Shown piece after piece: positions 22,251 to 30,706 of a stretch of DNA of 35,036 nt. The first letter of the stretch is position 1, and every line of letters begins with the position of its first letter. Where the stretch lies: positions 1 to 35,036 of the IMG/VR virus record IMGVR_UViG_3300034954_000939, one strand, 5' to 3'. A program made the translations under genes and the position numbers. The notes beneath the pieces were generated by a model. That model saw nothing but the letters and a program-made list of their open reading frames with translations, did no database searches and was not told the DNA's origin. This DNA is from a virus.

Positions 22251-22844
22251 ATGGCACCACTATGGGGAGCAACTGACTCTGACGAGTCAAAGCCTAAGAA
22301 TTTGACCACTGTCGAGAAAAGAGATGTCTTCGCAAACAATAGTGGTTGGGTAAGAGCTGCAGGTACTGCACTCAATGGAAACGACAACGCTGATGCAACA
22401 CCAGAGGTGTTGGTAGCGATTGGAGAACTAGCAACAAGTCTAGGACAGGCAACAATATCATCTGTAAGATTTACAACCTCAGAGGTTGATGCATCTGCAG
22501 GTGGTACTCTTTCTGTTGCTGTAGAATTCAATGAGCAGGTCACAGTTGCGACTGCTGCACCACTCATGGTCGTAACAAATAGTAGAGCAGGTGGTGGTAG
22601 TGCTGCCAACTTCACTCTAACAATGGATGGAACTCTTCCAGTAACTAACGATACTCTCACATTTTCTACCACACTAACTGGTGGTGACGGTAAGCAAGCA
22701 GAGGATGATGTGTTGTCTATAGGAGCACAAACAATCGACCTCAATGGTGGAACAATCGTTGATACTATTGGTGGTGGTAACGCTGAGAGAGCAATCTCTG
22801 GTGCTCAAGGAACTGCTGCTGGTGGACTTACAGTTGTAGCATAA
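22251..22844 (+). CDS. Virion structural-type protein with Ig-like/SwmB-like domain, 197 aa
   Basis: The N-terminal MAPLWGATDSDESKPKNLTT with FANNSGWVRAAG is a start shared by conserved cyanophage virion proteins. From about residue 65 the protein is Thr/Gly/Ala-rich with alternating beta-strands (TTSEVDASAGGTLSVAVEFN, then TNDTLTFSTTLTGGDGK), like bacterial Ig-like or SwmB adhesin repeats. No Cys, no signal peptide. A capsid or tail surface decoration is the likely role. It has its own Shine-Dalgarno and late-promoter-like octamer. Confidence 0.7.
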   Translation: MAPLWGATDSDESKPKNLTTVEKRDVFANNSGWVRAAGTALNGNDNADATPEVLVAIGELATSLGQATISSVRFTTSEVDASAGGTLSVAVEFNEQVTVATAAPLMVVTNSRAGGGSAANFTLTMDGTLPVTNDTLTFSTTLTGGDGKQAEDDVLSIGAQTIDLNGGTIVDTIGGGNAERAISGAQGTAAGGLTVVA

Positions 22845-22849
22845 TGTAA

Positions 22850-23221
22850 ATGAAATTTGATGAATTGAACGAGGAGAATCATCTCCTCTTTGCTATTAAA
22901 TATTATGAAAATCCTCATGCTGCCACAATGGAAGACTTTGAGGAGGATCTAAAAAGATTCAAATATATCAAGAGACTGTTGAAGAAGTATGTGGTTTCGG
23001 GTGAGTTGAAGCATCATCTCATCTTGAACCACCTTATTATATGTTTCAATATATTTGGTGAGGGTACAATACCACTTCTTTTCTATAAGATTGAGAAAGA
23101 ATATTGGTCTATACTCAAAACATTTTTATTATTTCTCAATAGAATACCTGACTATCCTAAAACTGGTCTTGATTCTCTTGATATTGATAAGGAATGTAAC
23201 GCTATTCTAAATTCTATCTGA
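22850..23221 (+). CDS. Conserved T4-like cyanophage protein, 123 aa
   Basis: Starts MKFDELNEENHLLFAIKYYE and has RFKYIKRLLKKYVVSGELKH near residues 41-60, LILNHLIICFNIFGEGTIPL near 62-81 and EYWSILKTFLLFLNRIP near 88-104. Helical, aromatic-rich, soluble. I recognise the pattern from T4-like cyanophages, where it lies near primase, but no activity is known. It starts a coupled run leading to gp61 and nrdAB. Confidence 0.75.
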   Translation: MKFDELNEENHLLFAIKYYENPHAATMEDFEEDLKRFKYIKRLLKKYVVSGELKHHLILNHLIICFNIFGEGTIPLLFYKIEKEYWSILKTFLLFLNRIPDYPKTGLDSLDIDKECNAILNSI

Positions 23222-23406
23222 TGGATCAGGATAAACTAGAAAGAATCATGCAACTTATTCGTGAGGACATGCCTACGAATAATATTTCTAGTGGAAACAT
23301 CAAGCCTGCTACTGAGTTAGGTGATGATCCTATCGTACGTAAGAAGAAAAAGAAAAAAAAGTATGCTTATCTGGGTCCTAGATCTCGTAAGACTTGGATG
23401 CCATAA
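23221..23406 (+). CDS. Small basic protein with KKKKKKK run, 61 aa
   Basis: MDQDKLERIMQLIREDMPTN is a helix; the second half DDPIVRKKKKKKKYAYLGP and SRKTWMP is strongly basic and may bind nucleic acid. Shares one base with the stops on both sides. The A-rich stretch for the Lys run (23341-23360) is another possible slippage site but no alternative frame continues usefully. Function unknown. Confidence 0.65.
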   Translation: MDQDKLERIMQLIREDMPTNNISSGNIKPATELGDDPIVRKKKKKKKYAYLGPRSRKTWMP

Positions 23407-23801
23407 TGGAAGATAATAATAACGTCAACGCTGCCATACTGGAGAGACTAGAGAAAGTAGTAGAGTCTTTACAAGATAACTCTGTAAAGATGGGTCAACT
23501 TCTTGCTGTACATAATGAGAAACTTGACAAGCAAGATCGTATTGATGCAGTATTATTTGAGAAGATAGAGCAGGTAGATCAGAAATTAGATAGACACGCA
23601 TCAGATATCAAGAAAGGATGTGAGAGAGACATAATGCTTGTAGACAACCGTCTAAGAACGATAGAGAAGAAGATGTGGACTATTGCAGGTGCTTTGACTG
23701 TGATAAGTTTCATTGTATCACCGATAGGACAAAGATTTATCAGAGGAACGTTGCAAGTTCCACCACAATCTGCTATAGTTGACACAGATATAAATGTTTG
23801 A
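23406..23801 (+). CDS. Coiled-coil protein with C-terminal membrane helix, 131 aa
   Basis: A long heptad-rich coiled coil at about residues 5-85 (ILERLEKVVESLQDNSVKMG, EKIEQVDQKLDRHASDIKKG) is followed by a membrane helix at about 90-110 (MWTIAGALTVISFIVSPIGQ). The layout is like XhlA-type hemolysin/holin accessory proteins of other phages, so a lysis role is possible but not shown. Start ATG 23406 is chosen over TTG 23394. Directly upstream of gp61. Confidence 0.7.
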   Translation: MEDNNNVNAAILERLEKVVESLQDNSVKMGQLLAVHNEKLDKQDRIDAVLFEKIEQVDQKLDRHASDIKKGCERDIMLVDNRLRTIEKKMWTIAGALTVISFIVSPIGQRFIRGTLQVPPQSAIVDTDINV

Positions 23802-24776
23802 ATGCTACACATCGATTCCAAATACATTGGATTGGTGTCTGCTCGTTTAGCAAAGTTCAAAAGAACAAAGGATAATCTATACAATTTTAGATGCCCTTTC
23901 TGTGGAGACTCCAAGAAAAACAAGAATAAAACACGAGGATACCTCTTTCAAAAGAAAGGGGATTTTATTTTTAAGTGCCACAACTGTGGTGCATCGAAAG
24001 GTTTCTCTACTTTCCTAAAGGAGATAGACCCCACTCTGCATAGTCAGTACACTATGGAGAGGTATAAGAGTGGTCTGACAGGTAAGGGTAGATTTACTGA
24101 GGAACCTACATTTACATTCAAGAAACCAGTGTTCAAGAAGAAGGTAGACCTACCACTGGCAAGTGAAGATCCACAGTCAAAGATATATTTGAGGAAGAGA
24201 GGACTCGATCCCGATAAGTTTTACTATGCAGATAGATTCAAACATTTTTGTAACAAACATAAACCCACATTTGATGACACAAAGTTTGATCATCCTCGTA
24301 TAGTCATACCAATGTATGATAAAGATAGGAGTTTGATTGGGTTCCAAGGGAGGTCTTTAGACCCTTCTCAAAAACCTAAATATCTCACTATAATGCTATC
24401 AGAAGAATCACCTAAACTGTACGGTCTTGATACAATTAATGAAGAAGAACCAATCTACATCGTTGAAGGACCGTTCGATTCCACACTCGTGGAAAACTCG
24501 GTTGCTATGTGCGGCTCCGATGTTGATATTAGGTCGCTTGGTTGGAGCAATTATATTTGGGTTTTTGATAACGAACCACGTAACAGAGAGAACATCAACC
24601 GAGTCTCCAGAGTCATCGACAACGGAGACAAGGTAGTTCTATGGCCACAAAACATTGTTGAAAAAGATATCAACGACATGTTTCTTGGTGGACAGAATAT
24701 AAAAACCCTGCTAGAATCAAATACGTATTCTGGTTTAGAAGCAAAACTAAAACTACAATCTTGGAAACGAATATGA
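23802..24776 (+). CDS. gp61: DNA primase gp61
   Basis: The N-terminal zinc ribbon is CPFCGDSKKN (about residues 32-41) with FKCHNCGASKG (about 57-67), then a TOPRIM region with YIVEGPFDSTLVE near 220-232 and SNYIWVFDNEPRNREN near 249-264. It makes pentaribonucleotide primers for the lagging strand with gp41. 324 aa compares with 342 in T4. ATGA overlap with nrdA means the primase and the reductase are coupled. Confidence 0.92.
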   Translation: MLHIDSKYIGLVSARLAKFKRTKDNLYNFRCPFCGDSKKNKNKTRGYLFQKKGDFIFKCHNCGASKGFSTFLKEIDPTLHSQYTMERYKSGLTGKGRFTEEPTFTFKKPVFKKKVDLPLASEDPQSKIYLRKRGLDPDKFYYADRFKHFCNKHKPTFDDTKFDHPRIVIPMYDKDRSLIGFQGRSLDPSQKPKYLTIMLSEESPKLYGLDTINEEEPIYIVEGPFDSTLVENSVAMCGSDVDIRSLGWSNYIWVFDNEPRNRENINRVSRVIDNGDKVVLWPQNIVEKDINDMFLGGQNIKTLLESNTYSGLEAKLKLQSWKRI

Positions 24777-27067
24777 GCAATGGCATCAACGTAAAAAAGA
24801 GAAAGGGAACTATCGAACCCTTGAATCTTGAAAAGATGCACCTAATGGTAGATAAAGCATGTGATGGTTTGGCAGGTGTGTCTGCATCACAGGTAGAGAT
24901 ACAGTCTGGACTACAGTTCTATGATGGTATATCAACCTCAGAGATACAGGAGATACTTATCAAGTCTGCCAACGATCTTATTGATTTGGATGCACCAAAC
25001 TATCAGTTTGTTGCTGCTAGACTCCTTCTATTTTCTCTTAGAAAGAGTCTATATGGAGTCATGGAGGACATACCTCATCTATCAGATCATATTCACAAGT
25101 GTGTTGATGATGGTGTGTATGACCCTGCCATTCTAGAGAAGTATTCCGAGGAAGAAATCAGTAGATTGCAAGGTGTTATAGACCACTCTAGAGATTTTAT
25201 ATTTACATATGCAGGTCTTAGACAGGTTGCTGACAAGTATCTTGTTCAAGACAGAAGCACAGGACAGGTGTACGAGACACCTCAACAAATGTACATACTC
25301 ATTGCAATGACAATATTTGCTGAGTATGATAAAGAAACCAGACTAACCTACGTCAAAAAATACTACGATGCAATCTCCAAACACAAACTCAACATCCCAA
25401 CACCGATCATGGGAGGTGTCAGAACACCTATTCGGCAGTTTGCGTCTTGCGTTCTGGTTGATGCTGACGACACCTTGGATAGTATTTTTAGTAGTGATAT
25501 GGCCATTGGTCGTTATGTTGCACAAAGGGCAGGTATTGGCATCAATGCAGGTAGAATCCGTGGCATCAACAGTAAAATCAGGGGCGGTGAAGTTCAACAC
25601 ACAGGTGTCGTCCCTTTCCTTAAAAAGTTTGAAGCGACTGTCAGATGCTGCACACAAAATGGCATCAGAGGTGGATCAGCGACTGTCCACTTTCCAATCT
25701 GGCACCAAGAAATAGAGGACATACTTGTTCTCAAGAACAACAAAGGAACCGAAGACAATCGTGTTCGCAAACTTGACTATAGTATTCAAATTAGTAAATT
25801 ATTCTATGAAAGATTCATTGCCAGTGGTGATATCAGTCTGTTCTCTCCTCACGATGTTCCTAATCTTTATGATGTCTTTGGAACCGAAGAATTCGATAGA
25901 CTCTATGAATCGTACGAGGCAGACCCAAATATTCCTAGAAAAACAATTGCTGCTCAAGAACTCATACTAAACTTACTCAAGGAAAGAGCAGAGACAGGTC
26001 GTATCTATATCATGAATATCGACCACTGCAACAGTCATAGTTCATTCTTAGACAAAGTGAACATGAGTAACCTTTGTCAGGAGATTACACTGCCTACAGT
26101 GCCATTGAATCACATAGATGATAAGGGTGGTGAGATTGCATTGTGTATACTATCTGCTATCAATGTAGGTAAGATACAATCAGATAAAGAACTTGAAGAA
26201 TTATGTGACCTAGCGGTTCGTGGATTGGAAGAACTAATTGATTATCAAGAGTATCCAGTCTCTGCTGCAGAGATCTCTACAAAGGCACGTAGATCGCTTG
26301 GAATAGGGTACATAGGTCTCGCACACTATCTTGCTAAGTTAGGGTTCAACTACGACTCACAGGAGGCGTGGGATGCTGTACATGGACTCACTGAATCATT
26401 CCAATATTACCTCTTGAAATCATCAAATCAGATAGCAAAAGAGAAGGGTAAGTGTGAATACTTCGATAGAACAAAGTATTCTCAAGGCATACTACCAATC
26501 GATACATTCAAGGCAGATGTAAATGATATTACATCACAACCTTTGGAACATGATTGGCAGACACTTCGCACTGATATCAAGGAGTTTGGACTGAGACACA
26601 GCACATTATCATCTCAGATGCCATCCGAATCTTCCTCAGTTGTATGTAATGCGACCAATGGAATCGAACCACCAAGAGGGTTCTTGTCGATCAAGAAATC
26701 AAAGAAAGGTCCTCTCAAGCAAATTGTGCCCAGTTACAATTCGTTAAAAAATAAATATACTTTACTGTGGGAAATGAAAAGCAATCGTGGATACATCAAT
26801 GTTGTATCTGTAATGCAAAAATTCTTTGATCAAGGTATATCTGGTAACTGGTCTTACAATCCAGAAAATTATCCCGATAATGAGGTACCTGTGTCTGTCA
26901 TGGCACAAGACTTCTTGACCACCTATAAGTATGGTTGGAAGACATCTTATTATCAAAATACACATGACATGAAGTCAGATGAGGTAGAGGAAACCCCATC
27001 AAATGTTGTTGATTTATTCTCACAAATCGAAAACCAATCCGAGGAATGTGAATCCTGTGCAATTTAG
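24773..27067 (+). CDS. nrdA: Ribonucleotide reductase class Ia, large subunit NrdA
   Basis: It reduces NDPs to dNDPs with NrdB. An N-terminal ATP-cone (NVKKRKGTIEPLNLEKMHLM) is present. Active-site residues by alignment with E. coli: Cys225 in FASCVLVDADD, Asn-Cys439-Glu in SNLCQEITLPT and Cys462 in IALCILSAINVG. The C-terminal redox tail ends CESCAI (CxxC, against CESGACKI in E. coli). 764 aa. Start ATG 24773 within the primase stop is preferred to TTG 24761. Supplies dNTPs for the replisome genes around it. Confidence 0.95.
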   Translation: MSNGINVKKRKGTIEPLNLEKMHLMVDKACDGLAGVSASQVEIQSGLQFYDGISTSEIQEILIKSANDLIDLDAPNYQFVAARLLLFSLRKSLYGVMEDIPHLSDHIHKCVDDGVYDPAILEKYSEEEISRLQGVIDHSRDFIFTYAGLRQVADKYLVQDRSTGQVYETPQQMYILIAMTIFAEYDKETRLTYVKKYYDAISKHKLNIPTPIMGGVRTPIRQFASCVLVDADDTLDSIFSSDMAIGRYVAQRAGIGINAGRIRGINSKIRGGEVQHTGVVPFLKKFEATVRCCTQNGIRGGSATVHFPIWHQEIEDILVLKNNKGTEDNRVRKLDYSIQISKLFYERFIASGDISLFSPHDVPNLYDVFGTEEFDRLYESYEADPNIPRKTIAAQELILNLLKERAETGRIYIMNIDHCNSHSSFLDKVNMSNLCQEITLPTVPLNHIDDKGGEIALCILSAINVGKIQSDKELEELCDLAVRGLEELIDYQEYPVSAAEISTKARRSLGIGYIGLAHYLAKLGFNYDSQEAWDAVHGLTESFQYYLLKSSNQIAKEKGKCEYFDRTKYSQGILPIDTFKADVNDITSQPLEHDWQTLRTDIKEFGLRHSTLSSQMPSESSSVVCNATNGIEPPRGFLSIKKSKKGPLKQIVPSYNSLKNKYTLLWEMKSNRGYINVVSVMQKFFDQGISGNWSYNPENYPDNEVPVSVMAQDFLTTYKYGWKTSYYQNTHDMKSDEVEETPSNVVDLFSQIENQSEECESCAI

Positions 27068-27089
27068 AGTAACCGAACCTAACAAACGT

Positions 27090-28235
27090 ATGAGTGTAAA
27101 AGGAATGACAGTGTTCAATAAGGAACACGTCGATACCAAACAACAACCTATGTTCTTTGGTGCACCTTTAGGAGTACAAAGGTATGACACATACAAATAC
27201 CCTGTGTTTGATAAACTTACAAATCAAATGCTTGGATATTTTTGGAGGCCAGAAGAGGTATCTTTACAGAAAGATCGTGCAGACTATCAGACTCTTAGAC
27301 CAGAGCAGAAGCACATCTTCACTAGCAACCTAAAGTATCAGATACTCCTTGACTCTGTGCAGGGTAGAGGACCTGGCATGGCATTCGCACCATACTGTGC
27401 ACTACCAGAACTTGAAGCTGCGATGAATGTGTGGCAGTTTATGGAGATGATACACAGTAGATCATACACTTATATTATCAAGAATGTTTATTCTAATCCG
27501 ACTGAGGTTCTTGATACCATACTCGATGATGAGAAGATAATATCTCGTGCTAAGTCAGTGACTGCAGCATACGATGACTTTATTAATGCAGCACATGAGT
27601 ATGATACAAGTAATCATTGGAAATCAGGGTGGAGAGATCATGTGAATGCTGAACTCGAAGAGAAGGAACTGAAACGTAAACTTTATCTTGCTGTATCAAA
27701 TGTCAATATCCTTGAAGGTATTCGTTTTTATGTTAGTTTTGCTTGCAGTTTTGCATTTGGAGAACTCAAACTCATGGAAGGTTCGGCAAAAATCATCTCA
27801 CTTATTTCAAGAGATGAGAATCAGCACACCGTATTGACTCAGCAAATGATAAAGATGTGGCAGAAAGGTGATGATCCTGTCATGCTTGAGGTGATGAAAG
27901 AAGAAAAGGATACTGTCATAGCGATGTTTAGAAATGCAGTAGAAGAGGAGAAAGAGTGGGCACAATATCTATTCAAAGATGGCACAATGATTGGTTTGAA
28001 CGATAAATTACTTGTCAAGTATGTTGAGTGGATTGCAAATAAGAGAATGAGAGCGATAGGTTTAGATCCAATCTATGATGCACCTATAAAGAACAACCCA
28101 TTACCTTGGACTGAGCATTGGATCTCATCTAAAGGATTGCAGGTTGCTCCACAAGAAACTGAGGTTGAGTCCTACGTAGTGGGTGGTATCAAACAAGATA
28201 TGAAGAAGGATTCATTTAGTGGGTTCAAATTATAA
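27090..28235 (+). CDS. nrdB: Ribonucleotide reductase class Ia, small subunit NrdB
   Basis: It holds the di-iron tyrosyl radical. Conserved ligands: Asp in LKYQILLDSVQGR, Glu and His in EMIHSRSY whose Tyr is the radical residue (E. coli Tyr122), and Glu-x-x-His in SRDENQHT. The MFFG start block (QQPMFFGAPLGVQRYD) and FFWRPEEV-type YFWRPEEVSLQKD follow. Start is uncertain: ATG 27090 fits family length (381 aa); ATG 27105 (MTVFNKE) has AAAGGA directly against it, and GTG 27048 would overlap nrdA by 20 bases. Confidence 0.94.
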   Translation: MSVKGMTVFNKEHVDTKQQPMFFGAPLGVQRYDTYKYPVFDKLTNQMLGYFWRPEEVSLQKDRADYQTLRPEQKHIFTSNLKYQILLDSVQGRGPGMAFAPYCALPELEAAMNVWQFMEMIHSRSYTYIIKNVYSNPTEVLDTILDDEKIISRAKSVTAAYDDFINAAHEYDTSNHWKSGWRDHVNAELEEKELKRKLYLAVSNVNILEGIRFYVSFACSFAFGELKLMEGSAKIISLISRDENQHTVLTQQMIKMWQKGDDPVMLEVMKEEKDTVIAMFRNAVEEEKEWAQYLFKDGTMIGLNDKLLVKYVEWIANKRMRAIGLDPIYDAPIKNNPLPWTEHWISSKGLQVAPQETEVESYVVGGIKQDMKKDSFSGFKL

Positions 28236-28878
28236 ATTTTATTTTGATGGATGCTCCATGACATATGGAGGAGGGTTGGGGAAATATGGATACAATCCTC
28301 TTGATGTTCGTTGGTCAAAATTAATAAGCGATCATTACGATGCAGAAGAGCATAATTTTTCTAAGGGTGGTGCTGCTAATGAAACCATTCTTAGGAATTT
28401 TTTTGTTGAAAATTTTGATGAGTTACATACCTACGATGCATTTTTTATACAATCGACATACCCAAGTAGGGGTGAATACTTTGATGACATTGACGGTATA
28501 TGGAAAAGATATAAGTTTGTAAGTAATGGAGAAGAGAAAAAAAGATTATCTAAAGAAAATCCACAACTCCTAAACTGGATACAATACTACTTGACTAGGA
28601 TATTCAGTGAAAAAGGTGGAGAGGTGAAGGAGAAAGTAATGTATAGAAGTATAGATTCTTATATAAAATTATTGAATAAACCTGTGTTTTGGTCTACAAA
28701 TATGCAAATAGATGGTAGGTACAGACATGTTCTACCTAGTGTAGCAACAATGAAGTATGATTTTTATTTCAATAGTGATACAACATACGACAGATTGCCA
28801 GATAAACACCCATCACCAGAAGGACATAAAGAGATTACAAAAATAATGATAGATATAATGGATAAAAAATTATTATGA
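28219..28878 (+). CDS. SGNH/GDSL-hydrolase-like protein, 219 aa
   Basis: The start (GTG 28219) gives FYFDGCSMTYGGGLGKYG, the GDS-type block I with Ser13 as nucleophile; FSKGGAANETILR near 47-59 fits block II and DKHPSPEGHKEI near the end gives the Asp and His of block V. The block III GxND motif is missing (IQSTYPSRGEYF instead). Such phage proteins may deacylate glycans or be inactive. The gene is visibly more A/T-rich than nrdB, which suggests recent transfer. It overlaps nrdB by 17 bases. Confidence 0.7.
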   Translation: MGSNYKFYFDGCSMTYGGGLGKYGYNPLDVRWSKLISDHYDAEEHNFSKGGAANETILRNFFVENFDELHTYDAFFIQSTYPSRGEYFDDIDGIWKRYKFVSNGEEKKRLSKENPQLLNWIQYYLTRIFSEKGGEVKEKVMYRSIDSYIKLLNKPVFWSTNMQIDGRYRHVLPSVATMKYDFYFNSDTTYDRLPDKHPSPEGHKEITKIMIDIMDKKLL

Positions 28879-29207
28879 AACCACAATCAGCCAAGGCGAA
28901 GGGTAGAAAGTTACAACAGTGGGTCAGAGATCAACTTATAGAACATAGAAATATTCACCCCGAAGACATTGAGTCTAGGAGTATGGGAGCAGGTGGTGAA
29001 GACCTGATAATGGCAAGAGATGCTAGACAAAAGTTTCCATATAGTATAGAATGTAAGAACCAAGAGAAGTTAAATGTCTGGGATGCATACGAACAAGCAT
29101 GTGCTAACTCAGGTGACCACGAACCTATCGTATTCATCAAGAAGAACGGTAAGAAACCCTTGGCAGTTGTAGACGCTGAACACTTTATTAATGGAACAGG
29201 AACTTAG
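28875..29207 (+). CDS. PD-(D/E)XK nuclease-like protein, 110 aa
   Basis: Starts MKPQSAKAKGRKLQQWVRDQ, then SRSMGAGGEDLIMARDARQK and FPYSIECKNQEKLNVWDAYE. The pattern G-E-D ... E-C-K is the metal-binding core of PD-(D/E)XK nucleases (Glu/Asp near residues 42-43, Glu-x-Lys near 58-60). Homologues in phages are described as putative endonucleases or Holliday-junction resolvase-like. Likely in DNA processing or host DNA breakdown. ATGA overlap upstream. Confidence 0.8.
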   Translation: MKPQSAKAKGRKLQQWVRDQLIEHRNIHPEDIESRSMGAGGEDLIMARDARQKFPYSIECKNQEKLNVWDAYEQACANSGDHEPIVFIKKNGKKPLAVVDAEHFINGTGT

Positions 29208-29337
29208 ACAAGAACTTCTGCCTATACTCATGAAATACTTTTCAAAGTATCGTGGAAAGGAGGCAAATAATCGTGCTATATATGAATGTGCAGATCAATT
29301 AGTAGAAACATTATGCAAAAAATTGTCAACGCAATAG
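29191..29337 (+). CDS. Small helical protein, 48 aa
   Basis: Starts MEQELRQELLPILMKYFSKY, then GKEANNRAIYECADQLVETL, ending CKKLSTQ. Two amphipathic helices, two Cys. It overlaps the nuclease-like gene by 17 bases and the next gene by 25. Function unknown. Confidence 0.55.
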   Translation: MEQELRQELLPILMKYFSKYRGKEANNRAIYECADQLVETLCKKLSTQ

Positions 29338-29534
29338 CAATCTTATCAGGTGTCGGAGTCCTTGCAATCGTAGGGGCAGGTGGATACCTTTATCTAAATA
29401 AAGATGCCTTGATAGAGAAGGCGAAAGGACAGATCTTGGAACAGGTTACAGGTGGTCTAGGAGGAATAGTAGGCGACTCATTACCTGATGTGACAGGAGA
29501 TGCTATACCCTCTCTACCAGTTTCTCCATTCTAA
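29313..29534 (+). CDS. Small membrane protein, 73 aa
   Basis: MQKIVNAIAILSGVGVLAIV is a membrane helix (about residues 3-27), followed by an amphipathic helix DALIEKAKGQILEQVTGGLG and a Pro/Ser-rich end DAIPSLPVSPF. Start ATG 29313 is chosen over an upstream GTG. I recognise similar proteins in cyanophages; function unknown. A holin or antiholin role cannot be excluded. Confidence 0.65.
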   Translation: MQKIVNAIAILSGVGVLAIVGAGGYLYLNKDALIEKAKGQILEQVTGGLGGIVGDSLPDVTGDAIPSLPVSPF

Positions 29535-29537
29535 CTA

Positions 29538-29837
29538 ATGCTATCAACCCAATATCGTCTAAGATTGCAAGCAATCTGTAAGGACATCGCCTCTGGAACA
29601 GAGGTCAGTATGCAAGACATGATATGGGCACAGAAATTAGCGAAAGTAAACACCTCTGCAAGAGGTATGCTAAGTAAGGCTCGTCGGATGAGTACAAATC
29701 CGAACGAGTCTTTTCTGAATAACTTGAACATAGGAGACCCCGATTCAAGTAACCATCGTAGGGGTTTCGGTAGTCCAGATGAAGTAGTGGACTGGTTTCA
29801 CCAAGAAAGATCAGATGATTGGAGGCAACGTGACTGA
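29538..29837 (+). CDS. Conserved cyanophage protein, 99 aa
   Basis: Starts MLSTQYRLRLQAICKDIASG, then SMQDMIWAQKLAKVNTSARG and a C-terminal GFGSPDEVVDWFHQERSDDW. The block MIWAQKLA with a following basic RRM is recurrent in T4-like cyanophages. Helical N-terminal half, acidic C-terminus. Function unknown. The next gene starts (GTG) within its last codons. Confidence 0.75.
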   Translation: MLSTQYRLRLQAICKDIASGTEVSMQDMIWAQKLAKVNTSARGMLSKARRMSTNPNESFLNNLNIGDPDSSNHRRGFGSPDEVVDWFHQERSDDWRQRD

Positions 29838-29958
29838 AGAAAACAAAAGACCAAGAATTAAAATCAACAAAGAAGAAGTTGCTAAGATAGCAAAGCAGTA
29901 TAAAAAAATAAAGAAGTATCAGAAATCTTCTTTTGCACAGATAAAGAAACTTGGCTAA
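29830..29958 (+). CDS. Small basic protein, 42 aa, GTG start
   Basis: GGAGG at 29821-29825 lies 4 bases before GTG 29830. The product starts VTEENKRPRIKINKEEVAKI and is rich in Lys (about 13 of 42), so it may bind nucleic acid. It overlaps both neighbours by 8 bases. No family recognised. Confidence 0.55.
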   Translation: MTEENKRPRIKINKEEVAKIAKQYKKIKKYQKSSFAQIKKLG

Positions 29959-30280
29959 AGGATACGATTTATTTGGAGACCATGGGAGGAACTTACCTAC
30001 TCCTCATGGCAGTGGCACAAGACCCATGTATGCTGACATGGGAAAGTCATGTAGACCAGACCCAAATGCTAAGAGAGAATACCCTCATCTGTATGCTGTC
30101 TTTCTTCTTGACTCACACAACACCAGTTACTTTTACATAAGAGAGAATGGTACATACTACTGGTTACATGCTCGTAAAGATGCAGATGATCTTGAGATAG
30201 ACGCAAAGGATATACAATTAGATTTGTTTGGTAAACCTGTCCTATCTAATGAGTGGGTATTGAAGGAAATATTATACTAA
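29951..30280 (+). CDS. Conserved cyanophage protein, 109 aa, TTG start
   Basis: TTG 29951 starts (M)AKGYDLFGDHGRN, followed by HLYAVFLLDSHNTSYFYIRE and DIQLDLFGKPVLSNEWVLKE. A beta-rich, small soluble protein with a duplicated DLFG word (residues 6-9 and about 91-94). The upstream SD is weak. Function unknown. Confidence 0.65.
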   Translation: MAKGYDLFGDHGRNLPTPHGSGTRPMYADMGKSCRPDPNAKREYPHLYAVFLLDSHNTSYFYIRENGTYYWLHARKDADDLEIDAKDIQLDLFGKPVLSNEWVLKEILY

Positions 30281-30283
30281 ATA
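30276..30283 (+). promoter_or_regulatory. Late-promoter-like octamer ACTAAATA
   Basis: Overlaps the stop of the gene ending at 30280 and heads a 24-base gap. The expected start (about 30289) leaves a leader of about 16 bases before ATG 30305. Confidence 0.35.
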
Positions 30284-30304
30284 AGCCAGCAATGTTATTA
30301 TATT

Positions 30305-30706
30305 ATGACAGACTCAGCAAAAAAAGAACCTAAGAAAGGTATTGTAGGTAAGATAAAGGAAGCTGTTGACGACAAAGAAGAACAGTTAGTTATCCTTAGT
30401 ACATTTGTTCGCCTTGGTGTGATGATCTGGGCAGGTGCAATATTAACATTGAATTATGTTGAGATACCTGGTTATAAACAAGAACAAAAAATTGACCCGA
30501 CCTTCATAGCCAGCGTGTTTACTGGGGTGTTAGCTACGTTTGGTGTCCAAGCGGGTTCTAACAAGAAAAATGGTAACAACACAGCGAGTGGTAACATAAG
30601 TAAAAAAGATATGGAGATGCTTATAGAGAAGGCATCACAGACAGCACCAGCACAGACAATAAGAATTGAACAAGCACCTATAAAAATAACACCTGACTCA
30701 AAATGA
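30305..30706 (+). CDS. Two-helix membrane protein conserved in cyanophages, 133 aa
   Basis: A basic N-terminal arm (KKEPKKGIVGKIKEAVDDKE) precedes membrane helices at about residues 35-55 (FVRLGVMIWAGAILTLNYVE) and 67-85 (FIASVFTGVLATFGVQAG), then a polar tail with QTIRIEQAPIKI. This build and size resemble class II holins, and the family is widespread in T4-like cyanophages, but lysis function is not shown by sequence. Late-promoter-like octamer upstream; ATGA overlap downstream. Confidence 0.7.
   Translation: MTDSAKKEPKKGIVGKIKEAVDDKEEQLVILSTFVRLGVMIWAGAILTLNYVEIPGYKQEQKIDPTFIASVFTGVLATFGVQAGSNKKNGNNTASGNISKKDMEMLIEKASQTAPAQTIRIEQAPIKITPDSK

Noticed and set aside
22211-22744. 177-codon - strand frame opposite the Ig-like protein
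   Set aside because: Long only because the + strand gene is Thr/Ala/Gly-rich and has few stop complements; the + strand gene has a Shine-Dalgarno, late octamer and a recognised N-terminus.
23341-23362. A-rich run in the KKKKKKK protein as another frameshift site
   Set aside because: The zero frame continues normally to a conserved-looking end (SRKTWMP), and the alternative frames stop quickly.
25343-25657. 104-codon open frame on the - strand inside nrdA
   Set aside because: It lies opposite strongly conserved nrdA codons, has no Shine-Dalgarno and no protein-like pattern; it is a shadow frame.
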